Below, piece after piece: positions 1-5,485 of a stretch of 17,323 nucleotides of DNA (position 1 is the first letter of the stretch; every line of letters starts with the position of its first letter). Source of the stretch: Phycisphaerales bacterium (GTDB taxonomy: Bacteria > Planctomycetota > Phycisphaerae > Sedimentisphaerales > Anaerohalosphaeraceae); NCBI GenBank assembly GCA_011053245.1, contig DRGS01000080.1, positions 1 through 17,323 on the forward strand. Reading direction: 5' to 3'. The translations under genes were made by a program, and so were the position numbers. The notes under the pieces are model-generated. The model saw nothing but the letters and a program-made list of their open reading frames with translations, did no database searches and was not told the DNA's origin.

Positions 1-514
1 GATCAATATCGATCAAATCATCACTCGGCCGTTCCCACTCGGTCTCCAGAGTTTCTGCTTCGGCTTTCAATCCTGCTTCGACAAACTCCTTAATCCTGTT
101 TGCAACGTCCAGAAATACCGTATTATAATGACTCATGAAATTAACAGCCACGCATTTACCATCGCGCGGCAGCATTTGCGTTTCCGATATCCACTTATAT
201 TCTTTCCACATGCACGAATCAATAAGGATCGGAATAATAAGCATCCCCTCTTCTTTTCGTTTTTCAAGAAAGTACGGCACTTCCTCCTCCATACAAAAAT
301 CCGATGCCAGAAAGTTCGGTGAGATAAAACAAATAGCAATCGATGCATCCTCCATCGCCTTTTTAATCTTGTCGTACCAGTCGTCCCCAACTTTTATCTT
401 ACGGTCATCCCACTCATCGATATGACCCAGCATCTTAAGACTTTTCAGATGCGGCATCAGCCGATCTTTCCACTTCTCATCCTTATGCGAATAACTAACA
501 AAAACCGTACCCAA
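1..514 (-). CDS. TIR-domain protein, N-terminal part (runs off left edge)
   Basis: Reading the minus strand from 514 gives 171 codons without a stop up to the window edge. Residues 4-9 are VFVSYS, the first strand of a Toll/interleukin-1 receptor (TIR) domain. A helix follows, then the DEWDDRKIKVGDDW segment (33-46), and SPNFLASDFCMEEE (65-78), which carries the position of the catalytic glutamate of TIR NADases (E77, three residues after C74). After about residue 135 the chain is Glu-rich and helical, and the effector or sensor part is missing. No ATG or GTG lies between the upstream in-frame TAA and the domain. I place the start at TTG 514-512, preceded at about 9 nt by GGAAAGGA. Bacterial TIR proteins commonly act in antiphage immunity or NAD+ cleavage, but this gene's role cannot be read without its C-terminus. 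No partner gene is visible on the start-codon side. Confidence 0.8.
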   Translation of the reverse strand, partial: MGTVFVSYSHKDEKWKDRLMPHLKSLKMLGHIDEWDDRKIKVGDDWYDKIKKAMEDASIAICFISPNFLASDFCMEEEVPYFLEKRKEEGMLIIPILIDSCMWKEYKWISETQMLPRDGKCVAVNFMSHYNTVFLDVANRIKEFVEAGLKAEAETLETEWERPSDDLIDID

Positions 515-562
515 CCTAAACCATCCTTTCCCGAACCAAACTCCAACTTACCCTCAAATCAC

Positions 563-590
563 ATTCTACCAAAAACCCAAAAACAATCAA
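563..590 (-). promoter_or_regulatory. Putative promoter of the TIR gene
   Basis: On the minus strand TTGATT (590-585) and TAGAAT (568-563) are separated by 16 nt. They lie about 50 nt upstream of the proposed TTG start, which fits a short leader. The match is sigma70-like but not perfect, and the region is AT-rich, so chance occurrence is possible. Confidence 0.4.
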
Positions 591-612
591 GATTATTCCT
601 CATCCCTTCTTT

Positions 613-692
613 TCTTCGCGCCTTGGCGCCTTGGCGGGATAAAATCCGTGTTAAATCTGTGCCAATCGGAGGCCAAGTAGTTAAAATTAAAA
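613..692. repeat. Degenerate dispersed repeat fragments
   Basis: This gap segment has a small internal direct repeat (GCGCCTTGGCGCCTTGGCG) and then the pieces AAAATCCGTGTTAAA and CAAGTAGTTAAA. Related pieces recur at 8590-8636 (CGTGTTAATTAGTGG, CAAGTAGTTAAA) and, inverted, near 12658-12700. This looks like decayed dispersed-repeat DNA rather than coding sequence. Confidence 0.45.
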
Positions 693-704
693 AACACCAT
701 TTCC

Positions 705-836
705 TCTTTTTTAGCGAGAAGCTTTTTTCAGATACAAGGCTTAGGCGTCGTCGAACTGGAGGCGTACCGGTGTACGTCGAGGATTAGATGGCAGTCGTAC
801 AACGCAGTAGATGGGAAAAGAAGCCGCTAAAAACAG
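705..836. repeat. MITE-like palindromic element
   Basis: About 130 bp bounded by imperfect inverted ends: TTTTTTAGCG at the left and CGCTAAAAAC at the right. The extended ends also resemble one another (AGAAGCTTTTTTC against the complement of GGAAAAGAAGC). The centre holds GTACCGGTGTAC, a near-palindrome. No open reading frame with a recognisable product lies inside. The structure suggests a non-autonomous mobile repeat, but there is only one copy in this window. Confidence 0.4.
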
Positions 837-839
837 GAA

Positions 840-1066
840 ACCCGAATTGTTTAGTCGGGAAAAAACACCCTCAAAAACCGACCAAAAGTCAACCAAAACG
901 AACAAAAACTGACAAAAAGTAACAAAAAGTGAACCAAAAGCGCGCGAAAAACACCCCAAAAATGTCCGAATCCCATGGTTCTTTAATGTCCAGAATGGGT
1001 TTACGCTACTGTAAACCCCGATTTTCCCGAAAAATCAACTTCTCAAAACCCCAAAAACACCAAATT
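840..1066 (-). repeat. Long dispersed intergenic repeat, copy A
   Basis: Read on the minus strand, this roughly 230-bp stretch is clearly homologous to 12345-12575 (plus strand). Shared blocks in the same order include GGGGTGTTTTTCGCGCG, TTGGTTCACTTTTTGTTAC, GGTTGACTTTTG and GACTAAACAATTCGGG. It contains a perfect 8-bp hairpin, GGGTTTAC/GTAAACCC (997-1018). The matching copy-B position has a related but altered hairpin. The T/G-rich strand bias and the many indels between copies argue against coding. The remaining gap, 1067-1244, shows nothing further that I can support. Confidence 0.75.
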
Positions 1067-1244
1067 TTTTAATTTTAGATTTTCGATGTCCGTTTATCTT
1101 TCCCGCTGATCGACTCACAATATTATCTCGCATTGGCTATTATTTGCAACTGCCGCAACTCCACCCTTTTATCGTCAACCCAAAAATGGTATTATGCAAT
1201 CTGACCATAATTAACGATCTCTAAGTTTTTTAAGAAGTAACAAA

Positions 1245-2900
1245 ATGACTAATTCAAAAAACAAAAACCTGACGACGACCCTCTTACTGATCTTCGCTTT
1301 CACGCTGCTAACCCCGATATCTTACGCTTTCTCGATAGTAGAAACGACAGGAACAATGGGAGCTATGGAAACACTGCAAGGCGGATCGCAGGACTCACAG
1401 CGTCGCTCTCGCCGCGAACCACGAAGCAGGTCCAGAGACCAAGGCGCTGCAACAAATACCACTGCAAACAAAAGCATCAGCACAGAATTCGAATCTTCGC
1501 TCAAAAAAATACTCACACTTGTAAACGAAAACCGCAAGCCCGACGCCCAAACCCTCGCCGCCGCAAACAACGCCATCCAGGCAAACAAAAAGGATATCAA
1601 AACATTCGACGACAGGTCCCAATGTAAATACCTGATGCTGTCCGCATGGTCCTACCACTTCGCCGGTGACGTCGGCAAAGCATTTCTGGCAGCTTCCAAG
1701 GCCTACAAATCCGACCCCGAAAACAGCGATGCCCACATCTCGCAGGTCGCCCTCGCAATACTCGCTGACCGCAGACCAATTACCATCAAACCAAAAACTA
1801 AAACCACCAGATCCCGATCAAGGCAACGCCGATCCAGGGAATCGGACTACGATATGGAACCAATGGAAACAGAAACCGTCGCGGACTCCCCCACTCGGAA
1901 AAAATCCAACGGAATACTTCAGTTAGACATCGCCGCAATAAAAACAAATCTGATAAACCCCCGAATGAAACGCCTTGAGCTAAACTGCGTCAACTCAACA
2001 AAATTCTCTTTCGCACCCGGCGACTCCAACCTCTGCATGCTATTCTGGCAGCTCGACCCGAAAAAAACTACAGGCCCCGTTGATACTATCGCCCCGTCTG
2101 CCCTTGATAACGATCCGTTTGCACGGCAACCAGCCGAACCAAACGGTTTCGGATCGTCACGCAGGCGAACCAGGACAAGAAACTATGACTCTTATGAAGA
2201 CGATACGTCACAACCAATCGACCCCGATGAGTACGAAAAGTTCGCTTTCACTATCCTGTTCGCCAAGTCCATATTCGCTAAGTCACCGGCCAATTCTTCA
2301 ACTAAATTCGTCGGCGTAAATACCGACAGCCTCGAAAACAAGCAAAAGGTGATTGACGTTTTGATCAATAATCCTACATCATGGGCACAGGTCATCGCCG
2401 CCGACCCCGCCAGCAACGCTTCGCAATTTGCCAACCTGAACATCAAAACCCCCGTAATGGCGATCGTAACCAAAAACGGCACCGTCAAATACACCGGACC
2501 GGCCGCTGGATTCCTGGCCCCTATGGTACTCGAAAGTATTTCGTCGGTTTCCGCTACTGCAAAAATTCGCAACCCGCAGCCCGCCGAGCCTCAAGTCCCA
2601 TCTCCAGTCAATCGTCAAACATCTCCCACATCCGCTAAAGCTGCCCCGCCATCCCAAAACTCCGAGGATTTCACACAGATCGGCCAGGACTACCAAGCCC
2701 AAAAAGATCTGTCCTACGCACAGCAGTACATAAAAATGGGAAAATACACCACATACAAAAAAGGCATTGACATGTGCCGCAGCATTCTGCAAAAATACCC
2801 AGATACCGAATACGCCGAAAAAGCACGTAACATTCTGCGTCAGGTACCCGAAAGGTATCAGCAGAGATACAAAATAACAAACGAAGAAATGGGATCATAA
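1245..2900 (+). CDS. Exported thioredoxin-fold/TPR-like protein lacking CXXC
   Basis: A 551-residue protein with a signal peptide: short basic N-terminus, hydrophobic core about 9-24, likely cleavage after SYA28. Residues about 70-175 are helical and TPR-like. From about 228 to 435 the chain resembles a TlpA/thioredoxin-type fold: a CMLFWQLDP strand, then after a disordered insert KFVGVNTDSLENK, and finally KTPVMAIVTKNGTVKYTG, where the conserved cis-Pro and the following strands would sit. The redox CXXC is absent, so thiol oxidoreductase activity is unlikely. Three Arg/Ser-rich low-complexity segments (about 53-65, 190-200 and before the second half of the fold) are unusual. The C-terminus (about 480-551) again looks TPR/BamD-like (YPDTEYAEKARNILRQV). 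The upstream ribosome site is weak (TTTAAGAAG). It may act as a periplasmic scaffold. I do not recognise a named family for the whole protein. Confidence 0.75.
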   Translation: MTNSKNKNLTTTLLLIFAFTLLTPISYAFSIVETTGTMGAMETLQGGSQDSQRRSRREPRSRSRDQGAATNTTANKSISTEFESSLKKILTLVNENRKPDAQTLAAANNAIQANKKDIKTFDDRSQCKYLMLSAWSYHFAGDVGKAFLAASKAYKSDPENSDAHISQVALAILADRRPITIKPKTKTTRSRSRQRRSRESDYDMEPMETETVADSPTRKKSNGILQLDIAAIKTNLINPRMKRLELNCVNSTKFSFAPGDSNLCMLFWQLDPKKTTGPVDTIAPSALDNDPFARQPAEPNGFGSSRRRTRTRNYDSYEDDTSQPIDPDEYEKFAFTILFAKSIFAKSPANSSTKFVGVNTDSLENKQKVIDVLINNPTSWAQVIAADPASNASQFANLNIKTPVMAIVTKNGTVKYTGPAAGFLAPMVLESISSVSATAKIRNPQPAEPQVPSPVNRQTSPTSAKAAPPSQNSEDFTQIGQDYQAQKDLSYAQQYIKMGKYTTYKKGIDMCRSILQKYPDTEYAEKARNILRQVPERYQQRYKITNEEMGS

Positions 2901-2926
2901 ATAAAAATCTGTCAAGGAGGACCAAT

Positions 2927-3817
2927 ATGACATCGCCAACTTCAAACGGAAACATACCAACGATCGCCGTCAGCGCTTCATGCCTCCCGGAGGCATGGGA
3001 AAAAGCCGTCATAGCCGTATGGGAAAACGGAATAGATGTAAAAACTCAGTACGACACACCCGACGACAAACCAAGCAGGGACGCAACCGTTATGATCACC
3101 ATCGACGACCCTTTCGCCGAGCCGAGAATACACAAAAATTTCCCCGGCGGCCCCGAAGAACTCGAATCATATCGCCAGGAAGTCGTAGCCGGAATACACG
3201 ACCATTGGATAGACCCCGCCGCTGGCAAATGGACATACACATACCACGAACGCCTCTCGGCATACTGCCCCACCGACGACCTCCGCAACCCAAACTCACC
3301 CAAACCGTTCGCCCCATTTGACCAGATCCAATACATCACCAACGCACTCGCCGACTGTTACCACACCCGACGCGCCCAAGCCATAACATGGATGCCATCT
3401 GCCGACCCACAAACCGACGACCCGCCATGCCTGCAAAGAATATGGTGCCGACTCGCCGCAAATGACGCCGGCGATCTACTGCTCAACATGAACACACACT
3501 GGCGAAGCAGGGACCTATACAGAGCATGGTTCATGAACGTCTACGCCCTGACCGAAATGCAAAAACTGATCGCAGAAAAGATAGCCGAAAAGATCGAAAA
3601 ACCAGTACGCGTCGGAAGATACGTCGACATCAGCGACTCCCTCCACATCTACGGTGCCTCACTCGAAAACGCAGAGCTCGAAGTCGCCAAGATGAAATCC
3701 TCACCATTCACTGACCGCGCATGGGAAACCTCAAATGCAGCCTTCCAGACGATGACAGAAGAAGCAATGCAAAACCTCGCAAAGGACCCCGACTGGTACG
3801 CAAAACCAAAGGGCTAA
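2927..3817 (+). CDS. thyA: Thymidylate synthase homologue (methanogen-type)
   Basis: A 296-residue soluble protein with the thymidylate synthase signatures in order: RR148-149 followed by AITWMP (phosphate-binding arginines), DPPC with the catalytic cysteine C168, RSRD 193-196, the nucleotide-binding N204 in WFMN, and SLHIYG with H240 and Y242. These match the residues that bind dUMP in ThyA enzymes. The sequence around them (CLQRIW, MNTHWRSRD, YVDISDSLHIYG) and the N-terminal VMITIDDPF region resemble the archaeal/methanogen-type branch more than the E. coli type. The expected reaction is methylation of dUMP to dTMP. A hydroxymethylase or another pyrimidine-modifying variant cannot be excluded from sequence alone. 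The start is set by a strong AAGGAGG site 7 nt upstream. It lies 26 bp after the thioredoxin-like gene and is probably cotranscribed with it, although no functional link is evident. No clear terminator follows. Confidence 0.85.
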   Translation: MTSPTSNGNIPTIAVSASCLPEAWEKAVIAVWENGIDVKTQYDTPDDKPSRDATVMITIDDPFAEPRIHKNFPGGPEELESYRQEVVAGIHDHWIDPAAGKWTYTYHERLSAYCPTDDLRNPNSPKPFAPFDQIQYITNALADCYHTRRAQAITWMPSADPQTDDPPCLQRIWCRLAANDAGDLLLNMNTHWRSRDLYRAWFMNVYALTEMQKLIAEKIAEKIEKPVRVGRYVDISDSLHIYGASLENAELEVAKMKSSPFTDRAWETSNAAFQTMTEEAMQNLAKDPDWYAKPKG

Positions 3818-3950
3818 AAAAGATCAGCCAAAAAAATATTCTACGCCTTTGCTTGCGTCCCATAATATCCAACCCCCCGGCCCCCCACGGCTGCACAGGC
3901 AAATTTATTGAATATTTATTAAGAAATCCACACTTACCGCTAAAATTATC

Positions 3951-3979
3951 TTGACATTTAGCCGCCATTCTGCTATACT
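3951..3979 (+). promoter_or_regulatory. Near-consensus sigma70 promoter
   Basis: TTGACA (3951-3956), a 17-nt spacer and TATACT (3974-3979) give an almost ideal promoter. Predicted initiation is near 3986, just before the perfect hairpin GCTTC-GGGG-GAAGC (3990-4003). It drives no long gene, only the 24-codon ORF and, if read on, the hairpin region ending at 4336. Confidence 0.65.
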
Positions 3980-4021
3980 TGTTCTTTGTGCTTCGGGGGA
4001 AGCCATTAAGGAGAAATGTTA

Positions 4022-4096
4022 ATGTCAGTTAAACACAGACAATCTAATAGTTTTGTATGGCCCGTTTCTGCGGCACGGCCCCCGCCGGGAAACTAA
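4022..4096 (+). CDS. Possible 24-residue peptide ORF
   Basis: ATG at 4022 is preceded by AAGGAG at 8 nt, and the reading frame closes at TAA 4094-4096. The predicted peptide is basic at the start and Pro-rich at the end (ARPPPGN). It follows a near-consensus promoter and a leader hairpin, and an AT-rich AAAAAG/CTTTTT hairpin with eight Ts (4106-4113) comes directly after the stop. That is the layout of either a tiny mRNA or a small RNA of about 128 nt with incidental coding. I do not recognise the peptide. The promoter, spacing and terminator-like end argue for transcription. Translation is supported only by the ribosome site. Confidence 0.35.
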   Translation: MSVKHRQSNSFVWPVSAARPPPGN

Positions 4097-4210
4097 AAAG
4101 AATCCTTTTTTTTCTCGCCCCCATGCCCGATTTCCACCCAATATACCGCCATTCACCGCTAAAAACATATTATTTCGCCTTGAATTTGCCATTCTATCAT
4201 TTATTTATTA

Positions 4211-4336
4211 AGCTTTAACCAGAGCAGTCAACAAAGCTAAAACGGTCGGGAGACCAATAAGAAGCTTGTTCGGGGGGGGCCTGGACAAGTTTCTATAATA
4301 GGGATCTCTGCAAAAGGGGACGCAGAGATCCTTTTT
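4211..4336 (+). ncRNA. Putative structured small RNA with four hairpins
   Basis: Four consecutive stems can be read directly: AGCTTT/AAAGCT (4211-4216 with 4233-4238), GGTC/GACC with a GGGA loop (4244-4255), AGAAGCTTGT/ACAAGTTTCT (4260-4269 with 4285-4294, one G-T wobble, 15-nt loop containing eight Gs), and the terminator stem at 4302-4331. A weak promoter, TTGAAT (4180-4185) with 16 nt to TATTTA (4202-4207), would start the RNA just before the first stem. Alternatively it is the 3' part of a transcript from the 3951 promoter. No coding gene follows on the plus strand, so a riboswitch is less likely than a free-standing RNA. It matches no RNA family I can name. Confidence 0.4.
4302..4336 (+). 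terminator. Strong intrinsic terminator
   Basis: A perfect 10-bp stem, GGATCTCTGC (4302-4311) with GCAGAGATCC (4322-4331), a 10-nt loop and five Ts on the plus strand. There is no matching T-run on the minus strand, so it ends a plus-strand transcript from the 3951 or about 4180 promoter. Confidence 0.75.
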
Positions 4337-4415
4337 CATGCGCAAAAACCGTAGGCTCCCCCTTTGCCTGTCGCGGCGTAGTGTTAACGAAGACGGATCA
4401 TACCCGCCCCAAACT

Positions 4416-4452
4416 GTCATTGCGAGGAGCCGTAGGCGACGCGGCAATCTCT
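4416..4452. repeat. Solitary copy of the dispersed hairpin repeat
   Basis: This starts with GTCATTGCGAGGAGC and ends with GCGGCAATCTC. It is the inverted-orientation counterpart of the core of the 77-bp array at 15765-16222. The hairpin tip here is GCC-GTA-GGC, whereas the array has GC-GAA-GC, so the pairing is kept although the bases differ. Confidence 0.75.
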
Positions 4453-4458
4453 GACTTT

Positions 4459-4548
4459 ACAATCTCAATGTACCTCTACTTTCGTGTGGCACCTTCAAGC
4501 GAAGCTTGTGGGTGCTAAACCCAACAATTTCAATGTACCTCCGCTTTT
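4459..4548. repeat. 65-bp-spaced direct repeat
   Basis: ACAATCTCAATGTACCTC (from 4459) and ACAATTTCAATGTACCTC (from 4524) are direct copies 65 bp apart, each followed by a C/T-rich tail ending in TTT. No coding frame or other function is apparent. Confidence 0.5.
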
Positions 4549-4600
4549 CTGACCAAACCGTAGGGCCGGCCATGCCCACGCGGTAATTAAAATAAACATC

Positions 4601-4675
4601 GCAAAGCGATTCCACCCCTAACCCCCTCTCCCCTCATGAGCCCGCGCAGCGGGCGCCATAATGTAGCCTCACCCC
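4601..4675. repeat. Shuffled dispersed repeat shared with 12722-12800
   Basis: The complement contains GAGGCTACATTATGGCGCC and GGGCTCATGAGGGGAG. Both blocks reappear at 12722-12800 (GAGGCTACAACATGGCGCC and GGGCTCATGAGGGGAG) but in the opposite order, along with ATCGCTTTG. This indicates a rearranged dispersed repeat. Confidence 0.5.
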
Positions 4676-4689
4676 CCATCTGTCCTTAA

Positions 4690-4783
4690 CCCCTAAATAC
4701 TCTGTATGGTAAAAAATCCTGTAAATCCGTAGTTGCTGTTGTTGTTTAAAATATTAGTATAAAATCCTGTTATCCTGTCAAAA
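4690..4783 (-). repeat. Dispersed repeat of the GACAGGATAACAGGAT family, copy 1
   Basis: Read on the minus strand: GACAGGATAACAGGATTTTA, then a variable part with AACAGCAACTACGG, then ATTTACAGGATTTTTTACC. Similar copies lie at 8361-8490 (same strand) and 12590-12710 (opposite strand). The copy abuts the stop of the gene at 4785. Confidence 0.55.
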
Positions 4784-4784
4784 A

Positions 4785-5069
4785 TCATCGCCGTTTATCA
4801 TTTTTCGGTTTCCCCATCTCGTACAGCCCATGGCCGATGTTTCGCACCTTTCCCTGCCGGTGCAGTTCCTGCCAAACTTCAGCCGGATACTGATTCGGAG
4901 GTTGGATCGCGCAAACACCGGTGGATCCTCCTGAAAACGGCCCCCGGCCAAGACGAGAGTCTTCATCCAAAGCCGTAAGCTTAAGCCGCTTCTTAAATGC
5001 CTTAAAAGCACGTTTCAGGACCTCCGGCGAAAGATCAACACCAGATTCCTGCTCATTATTTTCTTCCAT
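4785..5069 (-). CDS. Small conserved hypothetical protein (planctomycete type)
   Basis: A 94-residue soluble protein with an acidic N-terminus (MEENNEQES), a basic helix (LKRAFKAFKKRLKLT, about 18-32), then a conserved-looking core, DEDSRLGRGPFSGG, AIQPPNQYPAEVWQEL and a Gly-rich GHGLYEMG end, and finally a basic tail. I have seen this core layout in small uncharacterised planctomycete proteins, but no function is known to me. GGAG lies 8 nt before the ATG. It is the last gene of the putative operon that starts at 8157, separated from the two-TM gene by about 29 bp. It could equally be a chromosomal resident unrelated to the operon's function. Confidence 0.75.
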   Translation of the reverse strand: MEENNEQESGVDLSPEVLKRAFKAFKKRLKLTALDEDSRLGRGPFSGGSTGVCAIQPPNQYPAEVWQELHRQGKVRNIGHGLYEMGKPKNDKRR

Positions 5070-5098
5070 CTTATAGTCTCCAATTCTTAGCTTTTAGT

Positions 5099-5413
5099 TT
5101 AATTATCCCCTTCAATCACTTCGGGTTCTAAAACCTTCTCCACTTTTTCCCAGTCAAGAAACTCTTTTTGAAACTGCCACATCTTTTTTGATGCAATGAA
5201 ACTACGAATGCCCGCTGGTACCACACCTAATAAATATCCCAAAAGGAAATATCCACAAATGTTAATATATCCATCCTCATCGAAGATCATAAACCCAGCC
5301 CCAACCAGGATAAGAAGTTTAAATATAAACCATCTTTTCCCCATGTATGTCCAAAACCCAAAATCACCCGATTTCAAATCCATCAATAATTTACAATACC
5401 CCTTAACGTCCAT
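5099..5413 (-). CDS. Two-TM membrane protein, unknown function
   Basis: A 104-residue protein with two hydrophobic segments, about 28-45 and 49-68, separated by a short acidic turn (DEDG). A cytosolic-type basic/aromatic stretch (SKKMWQFQKEFLDWEK) and an acidic tail follow. I start it at ATG 5413 because GAAGGA lies 7 nt upstream. A longer frame from ATG 5479 adds 22 residues but has no ribosome site and would begin only 6 bp after the previous stop. It sits between the MBL/TPR gene and the small protein gene, all in the same direction with short gaps, so cotranscription is likely. The small 2TM layout recalls membrane components of bacterial conflict systems, but no family can be assigned. 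Confidence 0.7.
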   Translation of the reverse strand: MDVKGYCKLLMDLKSGDFGFWTYMGKRWFIFKLLILVGAGFMIFDEDGYINICGYFLLGYLLGVVPAGIRSFIASKKMWQFQKEFLDWEKVEKVLEPEVIEGDN

Positions 5414-5485
5414 TATTATATCCTTCCCAAAGTCCCACACCAAACCCGTAGGGTGTGAAATACTTTCTTTCACACGCATTATTCA

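Noticed and set aside
3986..4336. tmRNA, RNase P or SRP RNA between the 3951 promoter and the 4336 terminator
   Set aside because: The length would suit tmRNA, but there is no tRNA-like end with CCA, no tag frame ending in Ala-Ala, and no conserved RNase P or SRP core sequence.
5414..5479. 22-residue N-terminal extension of the two-TM protein
   Set aside because: ATG 5479 has no ribosome site, whereas ATG 5413 has GAAGGA at 7 nt.
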